Positions 9,775-20,619 are shown, numbered from the stretch's first letter. The stretch is DNA of 64,000 bases from Sphingobacteriales bacterium (GCA_016711295.1 JADJTE010000009.1:1-64000), one strand, 5' to 3'. The notes: generated by a model not told the origin, from the letters alone. Numbers and translations are program-made.

Positions 9775-10638
9775 TTATTTATCCGTAACCGCCATATCGC
9801 CATCTAATTCGTGGAATACGGCTACGGGGATAGTCGAATTGAGTGCCATCAATTGGGTCATGCTATTCATAAACATCCGGTCGAAGGTCGTTTTGGGTCG
9901 TTCTATCATAATCATCATATCTATATTTTCCTCTTTGATATTGTCTAAGAGGGCAGTTTCTACGTCGGCATCTTCTATTTCTTTGAAAGTATATGGGTAA
10001 TCGCCGAATATGTTTTCTACTCGTTTCCTGAAATCTTTTACTCTTTCGGGGTAGCTGCGTGTAGGTTCGACAATGACATGCACGACGTGAAGCGTATCGG
10101 AGATACGGCACGAAAAATCGCGCAGGCGGGCGAGGGTTTCGCTGGGGGTGAGCATGACCGTAGAATACCAAATATTTTTCAAGGGCTTAAATGTCGCGTT
10201 TTGCGATACCGCCATGATAGGGCAGCATTTGACTCTATCCAATACCTGCTCTAAATAATTGCCAAACATCATTTCTTGCAAACCCCTACGCGGGCGAGCA
10301 TCTATGACCACCAAATCGATTTGATTTTTGCGTACCAATTCGCTCAATCGGTCGGCATCTAATTTGTTGGTGTGTATATACTCAAAGGCAATGCCTCGTA
10401 GCGTTTCGGGGCTATGGGCTTGTTCGATAGCTTGGGCAAAATCGGGAGAAATAGTGGCAATAAGGTCTATTAATAAGGGAGTGGTATTGTCAGCTGTATC
10501 GTTGGGTTGGGTAGTAGTTTGCTGCCCTGCATGTAGTATGCTAAGTTTAGCTCCCGACAATTGCGCCATATAAATAGCATAATTAAATGACGTAACCGAC
10601 GCAACCGAAAAATCACTGGCTACGAGTATGTGTTTCAT
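9775..10638 (-). CDS. Universal stress protein, tandem UspA domains
   Basis: Two UspA-like alpha/beta domains lie in tandem (about 287 residues). The first begins MKHILVASDFSVAS and contains a VVIDARPRRGLQEMMFGNYLEQVL segment. The second starts near KNIWYSTVMLTPSE and ends AVFHEL. I chose the ATG at 10638 because it starts directly on the first beta strand. The longer ORF to 10722 has no domain sequence. A Bacteroidota -7 element lies just upstream on the same strand. Usp proteins respond to stress or nucleotides, but no specific role can be read here. The canonical G-x2-G-x9-G nucleotide loop is not clear, so ATP binding is uncertain. Confidence 0.82.
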   Translation of the reverse strand: MKHILVASDFSVASVTSFNYAIYMAQLSGAKLSILHAGQQTTTQPNDTADNTTPLLIDLIATISPDFAQAIEQAHSPETLRGIAFEYIHTNKLDADRLSELVRKNQIDLVVIDARPRRGLQEMMFGNYLEQVLDRVKCCPIMAVSQNATFKPLKNIWYSTVMLTPSETLARLRDFSCRISDTLHVVHVIVEPTRSYPERVKDFRKRVENIFGDYPYTFKEIEDADVETALLDNIKEENIDMMIMIERPKTTFDRMFMNSMTQLMALNSTIPVAVFHELDGDMAVTDK

Positions 10639-10658
10639 ACCGTTTGTTTTTAGAGGCA

Positions 10659-10666
10659 CAAAGGTA
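10659..10666 (-). promoter_or_regulatory. Predicted -7 promoter element for the universal stress gene
   Basis: TACCTTTG on the minus strand matches the phylum's TAnnTTTG element and lies about 20 bp upstream of the chosen start at 10638. No clear TTG was found at the usual -33 distance. Confidence 0.45.
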
Positions 10667-10852
10667 CAATCTTTTGCTATTTTTGCGGCTATGAGGCAGC
10701 GAAAAATGACAAAAGGCGGCACCGAAAGGCAAATTTAGGGAATTTCGTAATAGGCTTGGATATAGGTGCGTTATTTTGCTTGGAGTAAGTGTTTTTGAGG
10801 GCACGATTAGACAGAAAAAAATCGCGGGCTGTCCAATTCTTCCGCCTTAGCA

Positions 10853-11872
10853 TCATTCCACCAAATCGCTGTATTTTTTTAAGGCATTATCAAATACATA
10901 TCGCTGAATAATTGCCAAACTTTTGCCTTCGTTCACAAAGGCAAAATATCGTTCGTTGTCGTATTGAAGCAAATTGCCTTTGCCGTCTGACTGTTGCTTG
11001 GCGCGGCGCGTGATGGGTGCTAAGAATACGATGAGCGTTTGGCGCGAGCCGTCTTTGCCGCCTACGGTATAATGGCAATAGGGCGTGGCTTTTTCAAGCG
11101 AGTCGAGTTGGGGATAATCATTGACATACGTTTCTACTGATTTGTCGTGCAGCGACCACAGCAAAGAGTCGATAGCCATAGCACGCGGGCGGGCATTAGG
11201 TCGGGCATACTGCGCCGAAAGTGGCTCTATGGTATAATCGTTTTTGGCATTATCATTTACGCGCAGCATAAACGAATGTTCGGGTTGCAGGCGGTAATCG
11301 GCTTTTATCCATGCCACTTGGTCGGGCTGATAATCCAAGACGCTGCGGCTGCGCCATTGTTCGGCGTGGGTGATATAACGCTGTATAAGCGACCCCTCAA
11401 ATGCGGGAACACCTACTACAAAGGGTTCTTGCGAACCGTCGAGCAGCATATACGTACCCACTTTTTGGGGTGCGGGGCAGATAGCGTATTTATGGGCAGG
11501 TTTCTGCGGGTCGGTGGTATAGATTTCCACGGTTTTAGCAGGGTTTCTAAAACTTTCCATCACATTGTCGTAGGCGGTGCGGGGTACGGGTTTTACGACA
11601 AATACCTTATAGATGGTGTTCAGTAGGTTGGCGATACCGTCGGGGCGGGCATTGCTGTTGCCGTTAGCCCTCCAAGTACCGCCTGCTTCGCGGGTGAGGG
11701 TGGCGGTGCGCCCGTCTCGGTCGCGGATAAAAATTTTGGTGATGGCGGCGGTGTCTTTAAAGGCAAAGCGCGTATCGGCTGCCGACATAGTTTGACTGCC
11801 TCGACGAGCAATAAGCCATACCGCACCCAAAGCCAAAATCAATAGGAGTAGAAAATAACGATAGTTTTTCAT
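10853..11872 (-). CDS. DUF4340 domain-containing membrane-anchored protein
   Basis: This protein of about 340 residues starts MKNYRYFLLLLILALG, a single N-terminal membrane anchor or uncleaved signal. The rest is predicted extracytoplasmic. Its core reads ITKIFIRDRDGRTATLTREAG, then LLNTIYKVFVVKPV, as in DUF4340, whose members often accompany ABC-type gliding or export systems (Gld-like). I chose the ATG at 11872 over the ORF start at 11986 because only this start gives an immediate hydrophobic segment, with a promoter element between the two. No GldF/GldG homologs are adjacent. Function unknown. Confidence 0.75.
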   Translation of the reverse strand: MKNYRYFLLLLILALGAVWLIARRGSQTMSAADTRFAFKDTAAITKIFIRDRDGRTATLTREAGGTWRANGNSNARPDGIANLLNTIYKVFVVKPVPRTAYDNVMESFRNPAKTVEIYTTDPQKPAHKYAICPAPQKVGTYMLLDGSQEPFVVGVPAFEGSLIQRYITHAEQWRSRSVLDYQPDQVAWIKADYRLQPEHSFMLRVNDNAKNDYTIEPLSAQYARPNARPRAMAIDSLLWSLHDKSVETYVNDYPQLDSLEKATPYCHYTVGGKDGSRQTLIVFLAPITRRAKQQSDGKGNLLQYDNERYFAFVNEGKSLAIIQRYVFDNALKKYSDLVE

Positions 11873-11930
11873 AGAAAAAAATATAAATATTTGTTTGTTG
11901 TTTTTTTTTAGCCAAAACCAATTTACCCCA

Positions 11931-11938
11931 CAAAGATA
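11931..11938 (-). promoter_or_regulatory. Predicted -7 promoter element for the DUF4340 gene
   Basis: TATCTTTG on the minus strand, 59 bp upstream of the DUF4340 start codon. A TTG on the same strand at 11963-11965 is 24 bp away, slightly long for the consensus spacing. Confidence 0.45.
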
Positions 11939-12056
11939 CGCACAAAATAATTGTTGTGTATGCAAGCACGGCGGGCTTAGGGGCAATACGGCGCAGATAG
12001 GGCGTTATTTTTGTCTAAATAGCGCGAGTAAGAACTCATAATTTGGAAATTTTGCG

Positions 12057-12064
12057 TACCTTTG
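12057..12064 (+). promoter_or_regulatory. Predicted -7 promoter element for the DUF58 gene
   Basis: TACCTTTG matches TAnnTTTG and lies about 125 bp upstream of the DUF58 start at 12190, implying a long 5' leader. No -33 TTG is present at consensus distance. Confidence 0.4.
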
Positions 12065-12189
12065 TTCAGTTCTAATATTCGCCGATACATTGACGGGCGG
12101 AAGTGCTTCTGTGGTTGATACAAACGTAACTTCGTATTCTGTTACGGCGCAATTCACCCCTAAGCACCCTAATATTTTTTATCTATTTT

Positions 12190-13119
12190 ATGAGTCAAAC
12201 GTTCATCACGCCCCAAGAGTTACACCGCTTTGATAGCATAGAGTTATTGGCGCGACAGGTTGTAGAGGGTTTTATTATTGGTTTGCACAAAAGTCCTTTT
12301 CATGGTTTTTCGGTGGAGTTTGCCGAGCACCGGCTTTATAACCCCGGCGAGAGTACACGCCATATTGATTGGAAAGTGTATGCACGTTCGGAAAAAATGT
12401 TTGTCAAACGTTATGAAGAAGAGACCAACTTGCGCTGTCGTCTCATCATCGATGGTTCGTCTTCGATGTATTTTCCGAAAGATGCAGGCAGTTCCACATT
12501 GAGCAAGTTGCATTTTTCTGTTTTGGCTGCCGCCGCTATCAAATATATGCTCAAAAAGCAACGCGATGCTGTCGGATTGACCGTTTTTACCGATAAAGTC
12601 GAGTTTCATAGCCGTGCCAAATCGACTACGGTACATCATAACCTCCTCGAAAACGAATTGCAACGCCTTTGGGACGGGCGCAAAGATAATATCAAAACCG
12701 CTACGGCGCAATGCCTACACGAGATAGCTGACAATATACACCGCCGCTCATTAGTCATTATTTTTAGCGATATGATAGACCACAGCAACGACAACGATGA
12801 GGTGTTCAATGCCTTGCAGCATTTAAAATATAACAAGCACGAAGTATTATTATTTCATGTGACTGACAAAAGCCGCGAGTTAGATTTCGAATTCGAAAAT
12901 CGACCCTATATTTTTATCGATATGGAAACGGGCGAACAGGTGCGCCTGCAACCCAACCAAGTAAAAGATTACTACCGCGAGCAGATGCACAAATTTATGT
13001 CTAACCTCAAATTGCGCTGTGCCCAATACCAAATAGATTTAGTCGAAGCCGACATCAAGCAAGATTTTAGCCAAGTTTTGCTTCCTTACTTAGTCAAACG
13101 CAGTAAAATGGGTGCGTAA
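12190..13119 (+). CDS. DUF58 domain protein (VWA-like)
   Basis: This is a cytoplasmic protein of 309 residues. The DUF58 signature appears as ESTRHIDWKVYARSEKMFVKRYEEE at about 55-80. A MIDAS-like DGSSSMYF follows at about 90-97, so the C-terminal part adopts a von Willebrand A-like fold that may bind a divalent metal. Such proteins usually partner MoxR ATPases and Bat proteins. BatD is nearby (17809-19668, opposite strand) and another DUF58 begins at 63460, but no MoxR is in view. It is followed 47 bp later by the permease/peptidase fusion on the same strand. Confidence 0.88.
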   Translation: MSQTFITPQELHRFDSIELLARQVVEGFIIGLHKSPFHGFSVEFAEHRLYNPGESTRHIDWKVYARSEKMFVKRYEEETNLRCRLIIDGSSSMYFPKDAGSSTLSKLHFSVLAAAAIKYMLKKQRDAVGLTVFTDKVEFHSRAKSTTVHHNLLENELQRLWDGRKDNIKTATAQCLHEIADNIHRRSLVIIFSDMIDHSNDNDEVFNALQHLKYNKHEVLLFHVTDKSRELDFEFENRPYIFIDMETGEQVRLQPNQVKDYYREQMHKFMSNLKLRCAQYQIDLVEADIKQDFSQVLLPYLVKRSKMGA

Positions 13120-13166
13120 TTACGCCACACTAAGCAATTTCTCCCACTACATTCGTTGCAACCCCT

Positions 13167-16100
13167 ATGCTCCAAATCATACTTTTTGAACTTAGCTACC
13201 GTATGCGCCGTCCCGCTACCTATGGCTATTTTCTGATTTTGTTTTTGATGTCGCTGTTTTTTGCCAGCACCGATGCCGTCATGATAGGCGGCGGTATAGG
13301 GCAGGTATTCAAAAACGCCCCTTTCACTATCAACCAAGTTACGATGATTATGTGCGTATTCAGCACACTTATCATCTCGGCAATGATGGGCGTACCCGTA
13401 TTTCGCGATTTTGACCATCGGTTTCACGAAATTATGTTTGCTACGCCTATCAAGAAATGGCAATATCTGGGTGGGCGTTTTTTGGGGTCTTATATCGTAA
13501 CGGTAGGCATACTAAGCGGCATTGTATTGGGTATCTGGGTAGGCGGGTTCATGCCTTGGGCAGATGCCGCCAAGCTCGGACCCACGCAATTGAGTTATTA
13601 TTTACAACCCACCATCAATTATATTCTGCCCAATACGCTGTTGTTGGGGGCAATTTTTTTTGCATCAGGTAGCTATTTTCGCAGTCAATTAGCTATTTAC
13701 GTACAAGGCATTATCCTATTTGCGTTTTATTTGGTCATCAGCACATTAATGGGCGATGCCAGCGCGAACAATGCCTATTCTATATTCGAACCGTTTGGCA
13801 TATCGGCTACGTCCGAACTGACGCGCTATTGGACTACTGCCGAGCGCAATACGCAAATAGTGCCGCTGACGAGCTATCTACTCTATAATCGCCTATTATG
13901 GTTGGGTGTTGCCGCTGCTATCATGGGCTTATTTGTAGCATTTTTCCGACTTACGAAAGAAGTCCCTCAATGGCGCAAAGCCAAAGCCGCCGCCCAAAAT
14001 ATATCAGCCGAAGAGGGTTTATTATCTCTGTCGGCATCAAATACCATAGGTAGCGCGTTGCCTACTGCCGACATAAAACCCGACAGACTGCAACAATACA
14101 GTTTTTTGAGTCTCTTTTATGCTCGCAATATATGGCGGTCGGTGCCATTTTGGGCTATCACGCTTTGCGGTATCGCTATATTAGGGCTCAACTTTTCGCA
14201 GATTAATGCAGGCTTTGGCAATCCCATTTTGCCTGTTACCTATGCCATATTAGACATAGTATCGGGGTCTTTCGGTTTATTTTTTCTCATCATTATCACA
14301 TTTTATGTGGGCGAATTGATGTGGAAAGAGCGAGACGTGCAACTATCGGGCATTACCGATGCCAGCTCATTGAGCAACGGCATCAATATAGCTGCTAAAT
14401 TCAGTGCTATGACCCTCATCGTCATATTATTATCAATAATGCTGATGATAGCGGGTATGTTGGCACAATTGGTTCATGGTGTAACCGATTTACAACCCAT
14501 ATTATATGTCAAATATTTATTGGGTTATTCCTAGCAGGTTGGATACAAGTAATACTATTAGCGTTTTTTATCCATAGCATCGTGAGCAACAAATTTGTTG
14601 GGCATCTACTCATGATAGTATATTATGTGGCGCAAATTGCTTTGGGTGCCTTAGATATCGACCATAACTTAGCATTTTACGGTCGGAATCCCGATATTAC
14701 TTATTCAGGAATGAATGGATTTGGGCATTGGTTGCGCCCTTGGGCTTGGTTCAACGGATTTTGGGATATATTGGGTATAATGCTGCTTATTTTGGCGGCT
14801 ATGCTGGTACAACGCGGTAGCGAGGGCAACTTCGGGGCACGAGTCAAGCAGTTCAAACAACACTGGCGCGAGGGCGGTGCTACGCGCTGGGTCTTGCCTT
14901 TGTTGCTACTCGCATTTTTGGCTTGTGGCGGATTTATCTATTATAATACGAATATACTAAACCCCTATCGCTCGCCCAAAGCCACAGAAGCCCTTCTTGC
15001 CCGCTACGAAACTGAATATAAAAAATACCAAAATATCGCACAACCGCGCATTACCGCCGTCAAAATTCAGGCAGATATATATCCTTATACGCGCCAATAT
15101 GCTATGCGCGGCACCTATACGCTGCACAACAAAACGAATGTACCCATCGACTCGGTACACGTACAAATAGGCGAAGAACTGCTACAAGCCAAACAATTGC
15201 AATTTAGCACGGGAGCAAAGGAAATACATTTCGACCGCAGTTTGAATTATCGCATCTTCCGTTTAGACCGCCCCTTGTTGCCTGCCGACAGCGTGATGCT
15301 CCATTTCGATTTGTTGTATGCCGAGAAAGGTTTCCCGAACGACGGCGGTACATCGAGCATTACTTATAATGGTACGTTTATCAATAGCAGTGTATTGCCG
15401 AGCATCGGTTATAATAAAAATTATGAACTGACTGATGACGACGACCGCCGAAAAAATAATTTGCCCCCGCGCGATACGCGCATGAAACCGCCTACCGACA
15501 CCTTAGCGCGTATGAATACGTATATCACCACCGATTCGGATTGGATACAGTTTGAGGCAACAGTAAGCACCGTACCCGAACAAATAGCCATAGCACCGGG
15601 CTATTTGCAGCGCGAATGGAAAGAAAACGGCAGGCGGTATTTCAGCTATAAAATGGATATACCGATACTCAATTTCTATTCGTTTTTGAGTGCCGACTAT
15701 GAAGTAATGCGCGATATATGGAACGATGTAAATCTCGAAATTTACTATCAAAAAGGGCACGAACACAATTTAGAACGCATGATGAAAGGCATGAAATTGG
15801 CATTGGCTTATTGCTCCGAACAATTTAGCCCCTACCAACATCGCCAAGCCCGCATCTTGGAATTTCCGCGTTATTCCAAGTTTGCCCAATCATTTCCCAA
15901 TACAATACCTTTTTCGGAGGGCATCGGCTTCATACTTGACATAGACTCCGAAACGGGTATTGATATGCCCTTGTATGTAACTGCACACGAAATAGCGCAC
16001 CAATGGTGGGCGCACCAAGTAATAGGCGGCAATGTACAAGGCTCTACGCTGATGAGCGAAACAATGGCGCAATACTCAGCCCTGATGGTGATGGAGCATG

Positions 16101-16762
16101 AATATGGCAAAGCCAAAATGAAACAATTTTTAAAATACGAATTAGATGACTATCTGCTAGGGCGTTCAGTCGAAACCAAAGCAGAAAAGCCCATTATGTA
16201 TAACGAAAATCAAGGCTATATCCATTACCGCAAAGGTAGTTTGGTGATGTATGCCCTGAAAGATTATATCGGCGAGCAAGCCCTAAATGCCGCCATTAGC
16301 CAATATGTCAAAAAGGTAGCTTACCAAGCACCACCCTTCACTACATCGCTCGAATTTGTGGAAACTTTGCGCCAAGCCACACCCGATAGCTTGCAATACC
16401 TCATCACCGATTTGTTCGAGACTATTACGCTGTATAACAACCGCGCCGAAAAAGCCACCGCCACCGCCAACCCTGACGGCAGCTATACGGTAAGTCTGGA
16501 TTTAGACGTGCAAAAAGTGCGCTGCGACGAAAAAGGCAACGAAACGCCAACCGATATGTACGACTGGATAGATATCGGCGTGTATGCAACCGCCAAAGAC
16601 CCAAGCCAAGAAGATACGCTCATCTACTTGAAAAAACACCGCCTCAAAGCAGGAAAAAGTAATCTCAGTATCAACGTAGCTCAAAAGCCCTCGCAAGCAG
16701 GTATCGACCCGCTACATATCTTGATAGACCGCGATAGCGATGACAATACAAAGGATTTGTAA
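13167..16762 (+). CDS. ABC transporter permease / M1 family aminopeptidase fusion (one frameshift)
   Basis: The first part (from 13167) is a polytopic ABC-2-like permease with many hydrophobic segments. The second part (to 16762) is an extracytoplasmic gluzincin peptidase with the zinc motif HEIAHQWW and the downstream Glu ligand in SETMAQYSALMVMEHEYG. A stop at 14532-14534 falls inside a membrane segment. In the next frame the sequence reads straight on as LFLAGWIQVILLAFF into the second ORF, so one indel near 14519-14530 is likely and the native protein is about 1,200 residues. This fused architecture is known in Bacteroidota. The partner ATPase is not in the window. Substrate and direction of transport are unknown. 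Confidence 0.85.
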
Positions 16763-16786
16763 TAGAGACACGCCTACTTCCCCAGT

Positions 16787-16821
16787 CAAAGCAGCCGCAT
16801 GAGATTCATGCGGCTGCTTTG
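16787..16821. terminator. Bidirectional intrinsic terminator
   Basis: A perfect 16-bp inverted repeat (left arm starting CAAAGCAGCCGCATGA, loop GAT) lies between two convergent genes. The A/T flanks give TTTG after the stem on both strands. Confidence 0.85.
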
Positions 16822-16836
16822 ATTTTCGGAGCAAAG

Positions 16837-17733
16837 CTAAGACTTTGGCAATGATATATCGCTGAATAATTTGCCCATAATGCCATCTGCCAAACCTATT
16901 TGAGGTACAAATACTTGTCGGATTTCGGTTTGTTGCATCACTGCCAAAAAAATATCTAAGGCATGGACGATAACTTCGGCGCGGTCGCGGTTCATGTTAT
17001 GCAGTAGGATTCGGTCTTCTATATCCAAGGCAGCCAACATAGTGCGGTGTTGCAGGATATATTCGTAGAGTAGCGGTTCGCCTGCGTGGTTGTCTGAACG
17101 TTTAAAAATACTGTTGATATTGCCCCCCGACCCAATGATAGACAGCGGCAGTTTGGGCGTTACGTATCTTTGCAGCCAATTTTTCATGGCTTGCCATTCG
17201 CTATCGGTTACTTTGCCCTCGAACAAGCGCACTGTCCCAATCTGAAACGAGCGGCTACACAGCGTTTTTGTTCCTTTGCGAAGGGTAATTTCGGTACTGC
17301 CGCCGCCCACGTCTACGTGTAGATGGGCGAAACGCTTGTCCCACCAGCGGCTCTCGTCCATTTGTCCCGTCAAGACCAAAATAGTTTCTTCGTCGCCGCG
17401 AATACATTCAATGTCAATTTGAGCAAATTGGCGCACGTAGGCTATTACCTTGGGTGCATTTTTTGAGTCGCGCAGGGCAGAGGTAGCGCAAGCGCGGTAA
17501 GACTCTACGCCGTAGGTGTCCATAATCATGCGAAATGCCAGCATTGCCTTGCCCAATTTTTCGCAAGTAGCATCGCTGATATAACCCAATGTAAATGCGT
17601 CGACCCCCAAGCGGACGGGTATGCGATATAGCTTTTCTTTTTTCAGAAAACGTGTTCCCTGCTTGGTCTGTCCCGCCTCGGCTACCAATAGCCGCACAGC
17701 ATTAGACCCTATGTCTATGGCTCCTAATCTCAT
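16837..17733 (-). CDS. Ppx/GppA family phosphatase
   Basis: This ASKHA-fold phosphohydrolase is predicted to act on polyphosphate or pppGpp. Nucleotide/phosphate loop motifs are IDIGSNAVRLLVAE at the N-terminus, the catalytic-Glu region around RGDEETILVLTG, and HVDVGGGSTEITL. A late IIGSGGNINSIFK segment is also typical. At 298 residues it lacks the C-terminal HD domain of long Ppx/GppA proteins and corresponds to the short single-module type. Polyphosphate versus pppGpp specificity cannot be decided from sequence. It is transcribed alone and converges on the permease/peptidase gene with a shared terminator. Confidence 0.87.
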   Translation of the reverse strand: MRLGAIDIGSNAVRLLVAEAGQTKQGTRFLKKEKLYRIPVRLGVDAFTLGYISDATCEKLGKAMLAFRMIMDTYGVESYRACATSALRDSKNAPKVIAYVRQFAQIDIECIRGDEETILVLTGQMDESRWWDKRFAHLHVDVGGGSTEITLRKGTKTLCSRSFQIGTVRLFEGKVTDSEWQAMKNWLQRYVTPKLPLSIIGSGGNINSIFKRSDNHAGEPLLYEYILQHRTMLAALDIEDRILLHNMNRDRAEVIVHALDIFLAVMQQTEIRQVFVPQIGLADGIMGKLFSDISLPKS

Positions 17734-17808
17734 ATATTTTATTTTATCGTTATATTGTTTCTAAGGTAGCGATATTTATTAGCCTTTCGATTTCGCGCAG
17801 CTGTACGA

Positions 17809-19668
17809 CTATCGGCTTTGTGCTGTCTTTCGGTTATTTTCTATATGGCTTATAAGGGCTATGGCTTGTTCGTAGTGCTGCTGCGCTTCGCCAATAGGTA
17901 TAGATATGGGCGCGAAAAGGGCAATTTCGCATTGCTGCATCAGTTTAGCTATGCCTTGGGCATCGGATTCGGAGAGGTGTTGCAAGAGGGTTTCGCGTAG
18001 GTGGTCGGGGCTAAGGTCGGCATGAGCTAATCCGAATTGTTGGGTAAGGTATTCGCTCAAAGCGTGGTGGGTTTGGTCGTAAAAAGCGCGTATATCGCCT
18101 TTGTTCAGTTGGCTTTGTGCTTGTTGTAGTGCTTTCAAGGTAGGGCGTTTGTGGGTTGCATTTCCCTTCGGGCTGCCCGTATAGAGGTCGATATCGGGGT
18201 GATTGGTGGTAGTGCGGCGGCGATAATATACCCATATCGCTAAACCACTTATTAGCAAGGCTGCTAAGATGGGCAAGGCGTATGATTTAGTAGATTGGGT
18301 AGTCGTAGTCGTAGCGTCATTATCCGCCGAATCGGGATTTTGGGCTTGACTTGGGCTTTGTGCGCCTTGTGCAATGCGCAGGTTGATAGGTTCGGTTTGT
18401 AGGGTTCGGTATTGGCGCAGTTGTGTGTCGTAGTAGCTAAACGAAATAGGCGGTATGGTGGCTTCGCCTGTTTTGATGGGCATCAGGCTATATTCAAAAA
18501 ATTTCCTTCCGCTTATCCTGCCGTTTTTAATAATAGCGATATCCTCCGTAACTTGTGGGTCGTAGGCTTCTATCTGCTTGGGGAAGGCAATTTCGGGCTG
18601 CTGTAACAATTTAATATTGCCCTCGCCCGCAATGAGTACTTGCAATTCGAAGGGTTCGCCTGTGCGCAATTGTTGAGTATTGGCATGGGCACTGAGCGTA
18701 AATACACCTACTGACCCCGAAAAATCGGCAGGTTTTCCTGCTTCGGGCAAGTCATTGACCTGCAATACCGCGCTATCGCTCTGCAAGCGCAAGGTTTGGG
18801 TGCGATAAAAAAGGTTTCCCCAATTGGGGTCAGATGCTTGTACGGATACTTCGGCTTCGACGGGTGGTATCAGAAATTTGCCCACTTGTTGCGGAAACAA
18901 AGCGTAGTTCTTTACATCAAATACCGTATACTCCGTGTCGTTTATCTTTTCTTTATGCGATTTAGTGCTGCTATTATCGGTAATGTCTTCGACCCAAAAA
19001 CTGGTAAAGGCGGGCGGTGTGAGCAGGTTAAAATCGGCTACATCGCGTGTAGTATAGACCCGCATAGATAGGAGAGCCTGCTCGCCTTGGTATACTTGTG
19101 TGGTATCGGGCACTAAGCGCACGAATATATCCGTATCGCCATTGTCCGGATAGTTGGGCGGTGGCATGACACCTCCAAAAGGCGGAAAGGTTTGGCTCTG
19201 TCTGCCGCCACTCGAAGGCGATTGCGGTTTGGCTTGGTGGGTGCCCTTGGACACTTTTACAGTTACTTTTTCAGAGCGCAATACCTTTTTTTGGTCGGTT
19301 GTGACGGTCGCCGATGGTATAGAAAACGTCCCTGTTCGTTTGGGTTGGAGTGTATAGCTGACGCTTGCCATACCCGACATGCGCCCGTTTATTATCTGAA
19401 TACTCGTACTTTTGGACGGACCGCCTACTACCGAAAAATCGGCAAATGAGGGTGCTTGAAAATCGCTAATAGATGCGCCTTCTAACCGATAGCTCAACTC
19501 AAATACGTCTCGGTCGCCTACTTCGATTTGTGTGGGCGATACGCTGAATGTTTGTGCTTGCACCAAGCTCGTGGCAGTTTCTAAGCAGCAAAACAACACC
19601 GCCAATAGGCTATAAAGAGCAAGCCTCGAAAGAATACCGCGAATAAAGTTAGTCATTTTTCCGTGCAC
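17809..19668 (-). CDS. batD: BatD-like protein (aerotolerance operon family)
   Basis: This envelope protein of about 619 residues has an N-terminal signal (ALYSLLAVLFCCL, then LVQAQ), several Ig-like beta domains (residues about 40-420), a Thr/Gln-rich linker, a C-terminal membrane segment (YALPILAALLISGLAIWVYYRRR) and a cytoplasmic helical tail (about 500-610). The early IEVGDRDVFELSYRLEG and FSVVGGPSKSTS motifs are typical of BatD. BatD genes normally sit with batA/B/C and moxR, and here it stands alone beside ppx, as often in fragmented Bacteroidota operons. Start: ATG at 19668 or, equally possible, 19656. Tolerance of oxidative stress is a family-level inference. Confidence 0.85.
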   Translation of the reverse strand: MHGKMTNFIRGILSRLALYSLLAVLFCCLETATSLVQAQTFSVSPTQIEVGDRDVFELSYRLEGASISDFQAPSFADFSVVGGPSKSTSIQIINGRMSGMASVSYTLQPKRTGTFSIPSATVTTDQKKVLRSEKVTVKVSKGTHQAKPQSPSSGGRQSQTFPPFGGVMPPPNYPDNGDTDIFVRLVPDTTQVYQGEQALLSMRVYTTRDVADFNLLTPPAFTSFWVEDITDNSSTKSHKEKINDTEYTVFDVKNYALFPQQVGKFLIPPVEAEVSVQASDPNWGNLFYRTQTLRLQSDSAVLQVNDLPEAGKPADFSGSVGVFTLSAHANTQQLRTGEPFELQVLIAGEGNIKLLQQPEIAFPKQIEAYDPQVTEDIAIIKNGRISGRKFFEYSLMPIKTGEATIPPISFSYYDTQLRQYRTLQTEPINLRIAQGAQSPSQAQNPDSADNDATTTTTQSTKSYALPILAALLISGLAIWVYYRRRTTTNHPDIDLYTGSPKGNATHKRPTLKALQQAQSQLNKGDIRAFYDQTHHALSEYLTQQFGLAHADLSPDHLRETLLQHLSESDAQGIAKLMQQCEIALFAPISIPIGEAQQHYEQAIALISHIENNRKTAQSR

Positions 19669-19812
19669 AAAAAATAGATACGGGTTTGCTGTGGAAAGTA
19701 GTAAGGTGCTGTGATTAGACTATAACAAGTTAGAACCTAATAAGCACAAGTTGCCAATGCTATTCAATCATCAAGACGATAATGCCTTTGCTTACGCTCC
19801 GATTTGCCGCCA

Positions 19813-19820
19813 CAAAGGTA
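19813..19820 (-). promoter_or_regulatory. Predicted -7 promoter element for batD
   Basis: TACCTTTG on the minus strand about 145 bp upstream of the batD start. No partner -33 TTG at a clear distance. Confidence 0.35.
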
Positions 19821-20061
19821 CGGCTTTTTGGCAGATTCGGCATTTTTTGCTCGGCACGTATTATCTTAATGGCGATAACTTTTATCTTTTTTTGCCAAAA
19901 AACAATCACAATTGGCTATTTTATAGCTACTTACATATTATTTAACTTTATTTAACGTAAAAAAAAGGTGCGATAAGCCTCAAAAAAAATATTTTTTTGC
20001 ACCAAAAAAAAGCCTTTACTTTGCAATAGCATAAAGTCAATTTACATTAAACCTCCTCATT

Positions 20062-20619
20062 ATGCAAAAATTATTAATTACTTGTATCACCTTGTGCTGC
20101 TTATATGCCATTTTATTTGCGAGTACAAACAACGAAAAATCGCGCCTCAAACCTAAAACCGGCAATATGGTGGTCGTATTTAGAGATGACGGCGAAAGTG
20201 AAGGCATCGGAACACCCAAACCTCATACCGCAGCGAATACCTTGCCTTGGGATTTTGCCGATAACAATAATAATGGCAATAATAGCCAACCTCAAAGCAA
20301 TGAACGCGGCAGAGCTACCCAACAAACTAACAACGGCTGGTTTGGACAATGGGAGCAAGGTAGCGGAGCGGGTATGCCTACCCTATCTATCAGTGCCTAC
20401 CCCAATCCTTGCACCGACCGCCTGAATATCGACCTTCCCAGCAACGACAATGCCCTGATAGCCTTGTTTAATCTGGCAGGGCAACAAGTGGGCAGCATTG
20501 AAACTAATGGGCAAAGCCGCGTAGAAATAGACGTAAGCCAATTTAATGCGGGCATGTACTTAATAGCCGTACAAAACCAATACCAACGCTTGACGCAAAA
20601 AATCAATATCGTTCGGTAG
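20062..20619 (+). CDS. Small secreted protein with T9SS type A sorting domain
   Basis: This 185-residue protein has a hydrophobic signal segment (LLITCITLCCLYAILF) and a low-complexity Asn/Gln-rich middle. The C-terminal sorting domain begins at the SAYPNPC motif, continues IALFNLAGQQVG and ends with the basic KINIVR. Such a domain directs export through the type IX secretion system and attachment to the surface or release. Apart from the signals there is almost no folded domain, so the passenger is short and its function unknown. An AT-rich leader with a near-consensus TTACTTTG lies about 30 bp upstream. Confidence 0.8.
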   Translation: MQKLLITCITLCCLYAILFASTNNEKSRLKPKTGNMVVVFRDDGESEGIGTPKPHTAANTLPWDFADNNNNGNNSQPQSNERGRATQQTNNGWFGQWEQGSGAGMPTLSISAYPNPCTDRLNIDLPSNDNALIALFNLAGQQVGSIETNGQSRVEIDVSQFNAGMYLIAVQNQYQRLTQKINIVR

